Shown here: positions 36,601 through 48,762 of the stretch, piece by piece
How the letters are laid out: every line of letters begins with the position of its first letter
How positions within the stretch are numbered: position 1 is the stretch's first letter
NCBI GenBank assembly: GCA_033002965.1
Contig: JAURVB010002461.1
Coordinates: 99,227 to 163,226 of the forward strand
Length of the DNA stretch: 64,000 nt
From: Piper betle
Taxonomy: Eukaryota; Streptophyta; Magnoliopsida; Piperales; Piperaceae
Direction: 5' to 3'
Notes under the pieces: generated by a model
What the model saw: the letters and a program-made list of their open reading frames with translations, nothing else
Told to the model about the DNA's origin: nothing
Database searches by the model: none
Position numbers and translations under genes: made by a program

Positions 36601-37349
36601 TACTTCATTCTCTGCATACTCTCATCTCTAATATCTCTAATATGAGCATGATCGGTACTGTTACTTAATGCATAGAATTTTATGAATATTTTTTAACATG
36701 ATCGGAACGGTTAACTTAATACGTAGAATTTTACGAATATTTGAGTGAGTAGTTCACCATACATTATGAAACGAAGTAATATCAATGGTGCACCCCGTGC
36801 AGGTGCTGCTTTTGGGTCTTAGAATTGTTTAGCCCTATGTTCGGTTGGTGATGTTTTATTATAATTTGTAGAATTTGGAAAGGATACTTTGTTGGTTATT
36901 GTTTTTGCTCTAATTACTCTGTGCATCATATTACTAAATAATAATAATAATGACAGGAATTCGATAATCATAAACACCAACTCTACGTTGCCATTTTTAA
37001 GTGGATGGGGGCGTGTAATTCTAACTTGTTAGCAAAAGTGTGAATCTCTGTAAATCTCGACTGTGATTGATTAAATTGTTAGTGAACTCCTCTTTTTAGT
37101 CGCCACCCACCTACTATTTGTAACTCTCCGCACAAAAATGAAGGAAGACCGTCAATCTGATTGAACACCTCGCGAGTCATCAAGCCGACGGGGACGTGCT
37201 CTTCTTCCCCAACCCTAGCAGCCATTTCCTCCTCTCCTTGTCGTCTATCATTCCCTCTAAGCTGGTGTCGCTTCTCCCTCCCTCTCCTTCGTGGGTGAAG
37301 AGTGGTGGTGGGAGGAAGGTTAAGGACGTGTAGCTTCTGGTTTCCAGGG
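36601..37349. other. Spacer with possible coding remnant on minus strand
   Basis: 36601-37080 looks like retroelement debris. 37081-37349 is less AT-rich; on the minus strand it is open in two frames with charged residues, and may be part of a gene split by the Copia insertion (see 43562). No family was recognised. Confidence 0.35.
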
Positions 37350-37354
37350 CCATG

Positions 37355-37871
37355 CGTTGAATTTTGGATGTATATATACAAGTATATAATTGTATCATAT
37401 GCTATTAATAAGGTTTGGGCCTAAATTAAATTGATCTATTAAAGTTAAGGTTAATGGGCCATTAATATTTAAGATAAATATGTGGAGATACCATATATTT
37501 AAGATGAGTATGGATAAATATGTGTAGATACCGTTTTCGTAATCTCTAATTTATGATGGGTTAAATTGGAATTATGAAAGATAAGGATAAATACGGTTAT
37601 ACGAATAAATACGGTTATGGTCCCCGAATTCGCACCGTAGTTTTTCTTTTCTGGTATCCCATCATCCAGGAACTCTGGCTTTGGAGAATCGGTGTAGAAT
37701 TTGGAAGATCAAACCAGAAGAAATCAAAGAATTGCTTTACTATTATGGATCCAGGTACGCTTCCGTTATTAAATTTATTTTCTTGATGATTTGATATGAA
37801 GAAGGTTTTATTGATGATGGTTTTATCATCTATATAATTTTGGTTAAAGTTTAAAGTTTTTTTATTCAACA
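37355..37871 (+). repeat. 5' LTR of the Copia element
   Basis: It ends in ttattcaaca and is followed by the primer-binding site two bases later. It is nearly identical to 43046-43561. Confidence 0.95.
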
Positions 37872-37873
37872 AG

Positions 37874-37885
37874 TGGTATCAGAGC
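37874..37885 (+). promoter_or_regulatory. Primer-binding site (tRNA-iMet type)
   Basis: tggtatcagagc, the standard plant Copia PBS complementary to the 3' end of initiator methionine tRNA. Confidence 0.9.
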
Positions 37886-38707
37886 AACTTCATATTAAAT
37901 CATTGAGAATTAATTGATTTATGTTTATTTTATTTTTGGAATGAGTCAATCATTCAATACTTGTTTGTATGGGAAAATTTTATGGTTCGAATTTACAGTA
38001 TTCCCTTATTCACCAAAATTGACATGGTTTACAACCAATCTTCTTCAACTTATTTAGAATACCCTAAATTTTGGATGGTGAATATGGTGATTATGTATTT
38101 TACTTTGCCCAAATTTTGCACTGTCAATATCAGTTTATGGGATATTTTTCCCAAATCAAGGTCCTCTTTTGGTTAAATATCAAATGAGGACAATAAAGTT
38201 ACAAAAGGTTATAATTTCAGAAATTTCCAAATAAAGATATTTTTATAACCTTTTTCAGTTTTATGTTATTTGGGATTATTAAATTCAAATTATGGTTCAG
38301 TTATGATTAATATTTTAAAATTTATTAAGGACTATAATATGCTGCCAAAGTAGCCTCTTTTGTAGAAATTAATTTATTTTAAAATATTAAGACGGTTGTG
38401 GGTATATGATTCATGTGAATATTAATCGGCCCAAAGGAAGGTTAATATTTGACAGAATTATATATTCATTTGCGGTAATAAATATGAGATAATTATCAAG
38501 TTTCCATGTGGATAATAAATCAGCCCAAAGGAAGGTTTATTATTTGACAGGATTTATTGTCCATATTTGATTATTGCACTGAGAGTACCACTTACAAATT
38601 AATATTTCTGTCCAAAGACTAAATATTAATGTTGTGCTAGGTATCTGTCGATGGGATTAACTATTATTTGAATTATTAATCTTATTATGGGCATGTTGTT
38701 TTGTTCT

Positions 38708-41700
38708 ATGGATTCAGTTAATCAATCTGCTTATATGATTTCTGCCAACATCAATTCAGTTCTTATGCTTAAAGATAATTTTAAGGATTGAAAAGAGAAT
38801 GTGATAATCGTTCTCGGCTACATGGATCTTGACCTTGCATTAAGGACTGAACAACCTGCTTCTCTTATGGACAAAAGTTCCATTGAGGAAAAACGGGACA
38901 TTGAGAAGTGGGAACGTTCAAATCGCATGAGTCTTATGATCATGAAGCGTGGGATTCCAGAAACCTTCAGGGGCGATGTGTCTGAAAAGGTTACTACAGC
39001 CAGTGAGTTTCTTAAAGAAATTGAAAAGCGTTTTGTAAAAAACGATAAGGCTGAAACAAGTACGCTTTTGTCGAACTTGATTTCAATGAAGTTTAAAGGC
39101 AAAACAAGCATAAAAGAGTACATCTTAGAGATGTCAAATATTGCTTCAAAACTAAAAGCACTAAGGTTAGAGCTATCTGAAGATTTGCTCGTGCATTTAG
39201 TTTTAATTTCTCTTCCGGCACAATTCAGTCAATTCAAGGTCAGTTACAACTGTCAAAGGGACAAATGGACTCTTAATGAGCTCATTTCTTATTGTGTGCA
39301 AGAAGAAGAAAGGTTGAAGCAAGAACAGGCTGAAAGTACTCACTTGGCTAGTACCTATCAAGACAAAATAAGAAAAAAATCAGGCTTCTTGCTGTTTTTC
39401 TTTTGTGGTAAACCTGGACATATGAAGAAGGAATGCACTAAGTATCACACTTGGTGTGTAAATAAAGGTCCATTTCGTAATTTTGTTTGTTCTGAGGTTA
39501 ATTTAGTTTCAGTACCAATACACACTTGGTGGCTAGATTCGGGTGATACTACTCACATAAGTGTGTCAATGCAGGGTTGCCTGAGTTGCCGAAAGCCAAA
39601 TGATGCTGAAAGATTCATCTATGTGGGTAATGGCAACTCAGTTATAGTTGAGGCAATAGGATTTTTAGATTATTGTTAAAGACAAGATATTATTTGGATT
39701 TGAAAGAGACATATGTAGTACCGTCTTTTAGACGGAATTTAGTTTCTATTTCTATATTGGACAAATTTGGTTATTCTTGTTCATTTAGAAATAATAAGTT
39801 TAGTCTTTTTCTAAATTCAAATATTGTGGGTACGGGTTCCTTGTCTTTTTATGATAATCTATATTTACTTGATACTATTGCATCTTTTAATGAAACTTTG
39901 CATGTGGGTTTATGTGGTACGAAAAGAAAATTAACCAATGAGAATTCTGCTTTATTCTGGCACAAGCATTTAGGACACATTTCTAAACAAAGAATTGAAC
40001 GACTTATGTCAGATGGAATTCTTGATTCTCTTAATTTATCAGATTTTCAAGTCTGTATTGAGTGCATTAAGGGAAAACAAACAAATATAAGGAGACTAGG
40101 TGCCAATATATCTTCAAGTGTCTTAGAACTAATATATACGGATATTTGTGGGCCATTTTCTACGGCTTCTTGGAATGGTCAACAATATTTTATTACGTTC
40201 ATAGACGATCATTCTTGTTATGGTTACCTATATCTCATTCATGAGAAGTCTCAAGCATTGGACGTGTTTAAGGCATATAAGGCTGAAGTTGAGAACCAAC
40301 TCGACAAAACTATTAAGGCTATCAGATCTGACCGTGGTGGTGAATACTATGGTAGATATGATGGATCAGGTGTACAATGTCCAGGACCATTTGCCAAATT
40401 CCTAGAAGAGTGCGGAATCGTCCCACAATACACAATGTCAGGTACTCCTAGCATGAATGGTGTTGCTGAGAGACGAAACCGAACATTAAAGGACATAGTG
40501 AGAAGTATGATTGCTCATACTACTTTACCTGATTCACTCTGGGGTGAGGCACTAAAGACAGCAGCATATCTTCTTAATAGAGTGCCAACAAAGGCAACTG
40601 TTAAGACCCCTTATGAATTATGGACTGAAAAAAAACTCCAGTATTAAGCATTTACGCATTTGGGGTTGTCCAGCTGAGGCAAGGCCTTATAGGCCAAATG
40701 AAAAGAAACTGGACTCAAGAACAGTTAGCAGTTATTTTGTTGGGTACTCTGAAAGGTCTAGAGGATATAAGTTTTATGATCCCACAATAAGGTCATTCTT
40801 TGAGACGGGAAATGCCCAGTTCTTTGAGGATGTTGAGTTTGGAGAGGGAAATAAAGTTAGAGACTTTGTCTTTGAAGAAGAATCTGATTCTCTTCCCATG
40901 ATTGTTCTTGACAATAATCAGGATCAAGGTTATATTCCTGATGTTGTTCAAGAAACAATACCAGAATTACAAGACAATGTCGAGAATCTCCCTAATCAAG
41001 TTATATCTGAAGAAGCAAACTCAACAACCTCAAGAGCAAATGCCATTGAGGAGATCCACAAGAGAAAAGAGAAATGCAATTTTGGATGATTATGTCATCT
41101 TTCTCGAAGAACATGAGGATAATATTGGAATGGTGGAAGATGATCCAATCAACTTTCATCAAGCCATGAAGAGTTCTAATTCTCAAAGGTGGATTGATGC
41201 CATGAATGAAGAGATGAAGTCCATGAAAGCTAATGACGTTTGGGATCTTGTTCCATTGCCTGAAGGTGCGAAACCTATTGGTTGTAAATGGATATTTAAA
41301 ACCAAGAGGGATTCGAAAGGTGATGTAGAAAGATATAAGGCTCGTCTTGTTGCAAAGGGCTTTACTCAAAAGGAAGGCATGGATTATAATGAGACTTTCT
41401 CTCCAGTTTCATCGAAAGACTCATTCAGAATAATTATGGCATTAGTGGCACATTTTGATCTTGAGTTACATCAGATGGATATAAAGACTGTGTTTCTAAA
41501 TGGTGACATTGATGAAACAATTTATATGGTGCAACCAGAAAACTTTGTATCGGGAGATTCAAAGAATATGGTTTGCAAATTAAAGAAATCCATCTATGGA
41601 CTTAAGCAGGCTTCTCGTCAATGGTATCACAAATTTCATCAAGTGATTCTCTCATTTGGTTTTGAGATGAATGTTATTGATGATTGTATATACCATAAGT

Positions 41701-42710
41701 TTAGTGGGAGTAAGTATATTTTTCTGGTTTTATATGTTGATGATATATTGCTTGCCAATAATGATATAAGTTTCTTGCACGAAACCAAGAGTTTTTTATC
41801 AAAGAAATTTGAAATGAAAGATCTTGGAAATGCGTCTTTTGTATTAGGAATTCAACTACATCGGGATCGTTCTCGATGTATACTTGGATTATCACAAAAG
41901 ACCTATATAGAAAAAGTGCTTAAAAGATTTGGCATGCAAGATTGTAAACCAGGAGATACCCCTGTTTCTAAAGGAGACAAATTCAGTCTCAATCAATGCT
42001 CTAAAAATGATATAGAAGGAAAGGAAATGCAAAAGATTCCCTATGCTTCAGCAATAGGAAGTCTTATGTATGCTCAAGTATGTACGCGTCCAGATATTGC
42101 GTATATTGTTGGAATGTTGGGCAGATATTTAAGTAATCCGTGATTGGATCACTGGATAGCAGCCAAAAGAGTCATAAGGTATCTTCAGAGAACAAAACAT
42201 TACATGCTTACCTATCGGAAGTCAGATCAACTTGAGATCATTGGGTATTCTGATTCTGATTTTAGTGGATGTCAAGCTATGTCTACCTGCTTGCTGGAGG
42301 AGCTATTTCTTGGAAGAGTGCTAAGCAGACACTCATAGCTTCTTCCACCATGGCAGCTGAATTCATAGTTTGTTATGAGGCATCCAATCATGGAATATGG
42401 TTGCGGAATTTTGTCACAGGGCTGCGCATTATTGATAATATTGAAAGACCACTTAAGTTATTTTGTGACAATCAGTTTGCAGTATCATATTCAAATAACA
42501 ACAGGAGCTCATCTAAATCAAAACATATAGAGATCAAGTTCCTTGTTGTGAAAGAAAGAGTTTAGAGTGATAAAGTTTCGGTAAAGTCTCTATAGAGCAT
42601 ATTGGGACAAACTCTATAATTGTGGATCCACTTACTAAAAGTTTACCGCCCAAGGTCTTTCATGAGTATGTTGCTCATCTGGGTGTTGTATCATTTGATG
42701 ATATGTTACT
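38708..42710 (+). pseudogene. Copia gag-pol polyprotein, broken
   Basis: The ATG at 38708 starts gag, but a TGG-to-TGA stop falls in FKD-stop-KEN at about 38789. Gag then runs to a zinc knuckle in which the first cysteine is lost (FFFCGKPGHMKKEC). The protease reads WWLDSGDTTHIS (usually DSGA). One-base shifts occur near 39675 (run of t), 40635 and 41013. Integrase ([40 protein letters not shown]), reverse transcriptase (KPIGCKWIFKTKRD, LYVDDILLANND) and RNase H (IGYSDSDFSGCQ, LIASSTMAAEF) are otherwise well kept. RT is ended by TGA after RYLSNP at 42141, RNase H has a deletion of about 19 bases after FSGCQ, and a TAG follows VVKERV. Confidence 0.9.
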
Positions 42711-43045
42711 TTAGTGGGAGTTTGTTTTGTTGAGGTATTTGGTTTATGTTTCACTCTATTTTGGTGATCTCATAAGGTTGGACCAGTTGAAAATTAGGCA
42801 TGTTCAGATCAAATTACATGTAATTTTCATGCTACACATCCATACTTGATCTATGTCATTTAATTATGTTGATGTATGTGACCATGGATGGGTTTAGTTA
42901 CGATAAATGTAACGAAAATCGCCTTGATCCTATATTAACATTAATTAATGGACGAGATTGTTATTTTGGAATAATAGCGTATGTTATTTTGGAGCTCATA
43001 CGGTAATATACAATTATCTTTATATATATAGTCCAAGTGGGAGAT

Positions 43046-43561
43046 TGTTGGATTTTGGACGTATATATACAAGTATATAATTGTATCATATGCTATTAAT
43101 AAGGTTTGGGCCTAAATTAAATTGATCTATTAAAGTTAAGGTTAATGGGTCATTAATATTTAAGATAAATATGTGGAGATACCATATATTTAAGATGAGT
43201 ATGGATAAATATGTGTAGATACCGTTTTCGTAATCTCTAATTTATGATGGGTTAAATTGGAATTATGAAAGATAAGGATAAATACGGTTATACGAATAAA
43301 TACGGTTATGGTCCCCAAATTCGCACCGTAGTTTTTCTTTTCTGGTATCCCATCATCCAGGAACTCTGGCTTTGGAGAACCGGTGTAGAATTTGGAAGAT
43401 CAAACCAGAAGAAATCAAAGAATTGCTTTACTATTATGGATCCAGGTACGCTTCCGTTATTAAATTTATTTTCTTGATGATTTGATATGAAGAAAGTTTT
43501 ATTGATGATGGTTTTATCATCTATATAATTTTGGTTAAAGTTTAAAGTTTTTTATTCAACA
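43046..43561 (+). repeat. 3' LTR of the Copia element
   Basis: It starts tgttggattttggacg and ends attcaaca, directly followed by the CCATG target copy. Confidence 0.95.
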
Positions 43562-44000
43562 CCATGCTCGTAAATCTGAAGGCTGCGCTGCAAGTGCAGC
43601 TCACTTTATTTCCTCTCTTATAATTTATTCTTCCGTTGTAATTGAGAATATGAATGGCTGTCTTTGTCGTTGAAATGGTGAACAAAGTAATTACTTTAGA
43701 AGAAAAAATAGGAAATTGATGTTGTAGGACTTCCATCTGTTAAACTTTTTTTAATTTATGATTTCAAGTATTTGTAAACAGTAGTATGAATTTATTAAGA
43801 TTAACTGCGAACAAGGTGTTCTGGTATCCTGAGAGAACTCTCTTTACCCAAATTCAATCCAATTTTATTATTTGCTGAGCACTTAAATATGGTTTTTATT
43901 AAGATTAATTGTGAACGAGGTGTCAAGAGAGTGTTCTCTTTAATCTTTATCCAAATTCAATCTGTTTCTATCATTTGTTGAGCACTTAGAATGCGATATT

Positions 44001-44428
44001 CTTGGGCCCTTCGGGCCCCCAAAATAAACTTATAATAAGTTTCATGTGTCTCTCTTAATTCAAAAGTTATTTTAAAGAATAAGGCTTTCACATTAGCCTG
44101 TATACAAGTCAACAATCACCAGTCACCTCCAAACATGATGTGGGATAAATCTAACCATTCACCCCCTCACACATTATACCACCTGCATTATCTCCCCCTC
44201 ACTATATGCTAGGTCTACAAGTTATAGTGAAGTTTTAGAAGATTCTAATTTGGGCTAACTCATCCAAATCATCACATTCTCACCATATGCTAAGTCTACA
44301 TATTACAATAAAGTTTCAGGAGAATTCAATTCGGGCTGGCTCTAGGCAATACCAAAACTAACTAAGCTCTAATACTATTGTTCTTACACCTATTATAAGT
44401 TCCTTTTGGGGGCCCATAGAGCCCAACA
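44001..44428 (-). mobile_element. TRIM-like miniature LTR retroelement, copy 2
   Basis: It is bounded by cttgggcccttcgggccccc on the left and ggcccatagagcccaaca on the right, with taataaggctt-like and gtgggataaa words shared with the other copies. gctctaatactattg near 44370 corresponds to a decayed PBS (gctctgatacca when intact). It is more diverged than the 59.8 kb copy; edges are approximate. Confidence 0.55.
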
Positions 44429-45575
44429 GATATAACATAGTTTTTCCTAAAATGAAAAAAATGAAAATGCTTAACTTGCTATTAATCTATAGAAACAAGT
44501 TGTTACATTGGCAGCTATATCTATATATATGGGAGGAGCTCAGTGCATTTTAAAAGTTTCTAGAAGCCGGTTACAAAGAGGGAACAACTTCCTTTAGGAG
44601 AACCTTTGTCTCATTGTATGATATCACTTTCAAATTGCAATGTATATAATGGTGAAGGGTATTTGGTGAAGGTTAAATCATGTCATGTTATTAGACTTTT
44701 GCCAGCGTTTGATTTCACTACTTAATTACCCGATGATTATGTGTGGACAGAGAAGAGAAATGTTGTGTTTGCTACTAAAGATGCTTATGCAACTTCTTCT
44801 AATCCTTACATTTACTAATCTCAATTTTGGTTTTGAAGCAGGGTGGTCTGTTTATTTTGACACTCAATGATATGTTGATATTGGAGGTTTTGGATGATCG
44901 ACAAATGAATATTTTCTACAAGCAGAGTTAGAAGCAGTTGCAAACACAACAATTATTTTTGTGTGTGAATGCATGTAGTACAGTGATATAGCAGAAGCTC
45001 TTCAAAACTTCGCTTCAGTCGATGGCCATGAGGACGAACTTCATCACTGGGTTATGAGGTTGAAAATTATGTGTTTGGATGTTAAGAGAGTACAAGTTGA
45101 TGATTTCTACTGTATCTCATATTTTTGTAAATATGTTGCAAACCGCATGAATGACCTACATAGGTTTGTTGTTGGTTTAAGTTGGTAAATTACACCGAAT
45201 TTGCTGGTCAGTTGGGCCTCATAGCGAGCCTATATTGAATGACAGGAACAGGCACCCTGCACCCAGATTATGATAAAGATTATTTTTGTACCTAATTTGA
45301 ATCTATCAACAGTAAATGGGTATTATTTGTGTCACTTAATGAGCCCACGACCAGGCCCAATTTGCTTGAACCAGCAAATTAATTTAGGGTCTTGGTAAAT
45401 AATAACAATTAAGTAATTTTGTGGGAGTGATTATTTTCTTCAAACTATTTTGATATTGATATGGCCGCCATTTGAGGTGTGCGTTGGCTACGCCGGGGTT
45501 CCTATGTGCCAGCTTGGATACGAGCTAGCAGTGTGTGGTGGCATTTTAATTGGTCGTGCGCAGTTTTACATGCCT

Positions 45576-45755
45576 AGAAAATATCCACAGTTTTACTAAT
45601 TACAATGCCTTTTTATAATTCAAAAACATTGTTAATGATTTATATCGGTTTAAATAAAGTAATTAAGAAAATATCCACAGCTTTACTAATTACAATGCCT
45701 TTTTATAATTCAAAAACATTGTTAATAATTTATATCGGTTTAAATAAAGTAATTA
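45576..45755. repeat. 90-bp tandem duplication
   Basis: Two almost identical 90-bp units (45576-45665 and 45666-45755) both start agaaaatatccacag and contain tttatatcggtttaaat. They differ at only a few bases. No coding meaning is seen. Confidence 0.9.
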
Positions 45756-46444
45756 AGAAAATTACAGCTCCTAACTTATTATTTCTTTACGTAGATAATT
45801 AGTCACCAATATTTGAATTTAAAGTAATAAGTCACACCTAATTTTACTAATTTTCATCACGTCCATAATTAAAGCCTTCGTTTCTTCCGATCATTTCAAA
45901 GCCTTCCCGCGCCGGCGAGGGGCAGAGAACGCAGCGTGACCGTGAAACTGAAGCGCCGCCGTACTTAGGCGGAGCTAGATCGCCACCGGCTACGTGCGAA
46001 ACAAAGTCCACAATATTTGAAGGAAGCGTACAAACGTTGAAAAGAAGGGAGGGAGAAGGAGAAGAGGCTTCTGGATTCATCGAGATGACGCTCATTTGTG
46101 GTTTCAAAACAGAAGATTTTTGACAACTTACTATCTGAACATGATGACCTTTATTTTCAAGGTTTAGTTACGTAATCTTATCCGGTTTTTATGGTATATA
46201 TATATACATACTCTTTGTCTATGGGAACGTTCTAGGCCTTTGACAAACAAATGAGATGCTGAAGATGACTTCTTGGTAGGGAAGGGATCAAAGCGAAGCT
46301 TGACGCGTTTGTGTGCTGTCTATGCATATAAATGGAGGTGGGAGATGACCATTGCCAACCATTGCAGCGTTCACTGAGGTAGCCATTGAGGCTTTTGGCT
46401 TGTTGGATTCTGGATTTTTCTTTTTATAACTTGGTAAGATAGAA

Positions 46445-48762
46445 ATGGCGGGAAAGAGTAGGGTCGTGGTGATTGGAGGTGGCGTCGCCGGTGCACTGAT
46501 TGCCAAAACACTTCAACAACATGCAGATGTTTATCTCATTGATCCGTGAGTCCATTCTCTGTTCTGTTTTGTATTTCTGATGATCAACTGCGCCGGGTCT
46601 TTTTGTTTTTTTTGGACAAAATTGAATCTTTATGTGATTGATGTTGGTGGTATAAGGAAATTCACACTGTAGTCTAATATTAGGCTTTGCCCTGTGTATA
46701 TTGAACGAAGTAGGAGCTGCAAAAAGTTGTTAGAACATATAGGGGATGTGTTTTGCTTTCTGTACTCAGAGGGTTTCTTTTAGAGATAGATTCCGAGTGA
46801 GGAAGTGTTTTTATTTGGTTTTGGTAAGTTTAGAAGATCTCGAGCATAAGAAGCCATGACAATAGAAATGAATAGGATGCTTGGCTGGACTTCAAAGCAC
46901 TTCAAAGTTATCAAATACCATATTAGCTACGTGATTGTATTCTTGACCATGCAAAAAGAAATGGAAAAAAAAGACAAAAAAGGAGAGCTAGCTATGCTCA
47001 AAAATCCTGCTTGATATAGCGTGAGATATATTTATTTCTGACAAAATTGGGGCCTGCATCATGCCATACTCTTTGTACTGCTTTTGTTGTTGATGAGAAG
47101 TTATTGTGAATACTGAATTTTGATGGGCAGCAAGGAGTACTTTGAGATTCCATGGACTTGGCCTAGATCAGTTGTGGAGCCAAAATTTGCTGAGAAGACA
47201 GTGATTAACCACAAAGATTATTTGAAGAATGGAACGCATATACTATCTTCAGCTGTTGACATTTTGGAAAATGAGGTCAAGACAGCGGATGGTCGTGTAG
47301 TTGCTTTTGACTTCCTTGTCATAGCAACAGGCCATGCCTACTCGGTGCCTTCAACCAGAACAGAGAGGCTTACCGAGTTTCAGACAGGTAAATTGGTCTG
47401 CCGAATTTTGGCCACTTTTTGATATGTTGCCTTGCCTCTTAGACATGATCCTTATACCATGATCATCAAAACCTTTTCTTTTTTAACGCGGATCATGGAA
47501 ACCTTAACTACCTAATTCTCACTGCAGTCAATGCTGATTGGCAGGGTTATTTATAAACCATTACAACTCAGATGCATCATTGTCTCGTATTATCCCTTAA
47601 CATGAATAGATAAATTGAAAATGTAATTTAAAAGGTTTTTCATTGTCTTATATAGAACACTGCCTGCTACTTAATGGGTCTACTATCATGATATCTACAT
47701 TTTCTTAAACCCTTCCTAATAGTAGTTATTTTATTCTATGCTCAATTATTTTAACTAGTGAACGAGAAAGTGACGTCTGCCAAGTCGATACTGATTGTTG
47801 GAGGAGGGCCTACGGGGGTTGAGTTGGCCGGAGAGATTACAGTGGACTTCCCGGACAAGAAGGTCACAATAGTTCATCGTGGATCACGATTGGTGGAATT
47901 TATTGGGGCAAAAGCATCAAAGAAAGCTCTAAATTGGTTAGTGAAGAGAAAAGTGGATGTGCTCTTGGGCCAATCTGTGAATGTAGATGCAAAAACTGAG
48001 GAAGGAGCATATGTGACTTCCAATGGACAGACCATAGCTGCCGATTGTCATTTTGTTTGTGTTGGGGCAAAGCTTGGTTCATCGTGGCTGCAGGACACAT
48101 GTATGAAGGTCTGTTTGGATTCAAATGGAAGAGTAATGGTAGATGAACACCTAAGGGTCAAGGGTCATAAGAACATTTTTGCCATTGGTGATATTACTGA
48201 TGTCCCTGTAAGTAAAATTTTCTGCTTCTTTGCTTATTTCTATGGCCCTTCGTTATTTTCTATACATATTTGCAAAGCATTACTCTTCATCATCCCATTA
48301 TTTAATCTGTTCCCTGCTCTCTGAACTTGAGTTGGTGAAGGCAGTATTTTTTTTGTATGGTGGAAGACTAGATTTAACTTTTGTTATTAATTCGAACCTT
48401 GTAAAAGATAACTGGGTAATTTGAGTTTTGAGAACCACATCTCGTACCTAAACGAAAATTGTTTTGCCTCTCATTTACATGAATGACTAACAATTTTTTC
48501 TATTAAACAGGAAATCAAGCAGGGATTTTATGCTGAAGCACATGCTCTTTTAGTTGCCAAAAACATAAAGATGGTGATGAACGGAGGAAGTGAAAGTACT
48601 TTTGGCTCTTACAAGGCAGGAAGTACGTTGGCAATGGTCTCGCTTGGCCGGAAGGATGCCGTGGCTCAGTTGCCGATGGGTACTTTCATTGGTTGCTTGC
48701 CCGGAATGATTAAATCCAGAGGTCTATTTGTGGGGAAGACTCGGAAGCAGCTAGGAGTTTGA
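46445..48762 (+). CDS. AIF/FSP1-like FAD-dependent NAD(P)H oxidoreductase
   Basis: Four exons join in phase: 46445-46545, 47131-47387, 47759-48207, 48511-48762, giving 352 residues. The N-terminus MAGKSRVVVIGGGVAGALIA is an FAD-binding Rossmann motif. VIATGH is the conserved FAD-family ATG motif. ILIVGGGPTGVELAG in exon 3 is the second (NAD(P)H) Rossmann fold, and IFAIGDITDV the C-terminal FAD-contacting motif. The C-terminal block KPGS/SLGRKDAVAQ-type and LFVGKTRKQLGV match plant AIFM2/FSP1-like proteins. Animal FSP1 reduces coenzyme Q at membranes to block lipid peroxidation; the plant substrate is not shown here. There is no obvious transit peptide or membrane helix. All donors are GT and acceptors AG; no defects are seen. 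Confidence 0.93.

Larger units (their letters stand above)
37350..43566 (+). mobile_element. Complete Copia LTR retrotransposon with target duplication
   Basis: The target duplication CCATG is perfect at 37350-37354 and 43562-43566. The 5' LTR is 37355-37871 (517 bp) and the 3' LTR 43046-43561 (516 bp). By eye they differ at seven bases plus one indel (about 98.6% identity). The first base of the 5' LTR is c instead of t (cgttga versus tgttgg). The PBS tggtatcagagc (37874-37885) matches the tRNA-iMet 3' end, and the PPT aagtgggaga precedes the 3' LTR. Domain order gag, protease, integrase, reverse transcriptase, RNase H defines Copia; sequence style is Tnt1/Tork-like. Confidence 0.95.
43567..46444. 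other. Spacer with TRIM and tandem duplication
   Basis: No gene is recognised. It contains the TRIM copy at 44.0 kb, unplaced codon-like debris at 44.65-45.2 kb, a 90-bp tandem duplication at 45.6 kb, and a less AT-rich stretch at 45.88-46.1 kb that may belong to the AIF-like gene's upstream region. Confidence 0.4.

Noticed and set aside
44650..45190. Possible decayed gene after TRIM copy 2
   Set aside because: Scattered short frames with many stops; no family could be matched.
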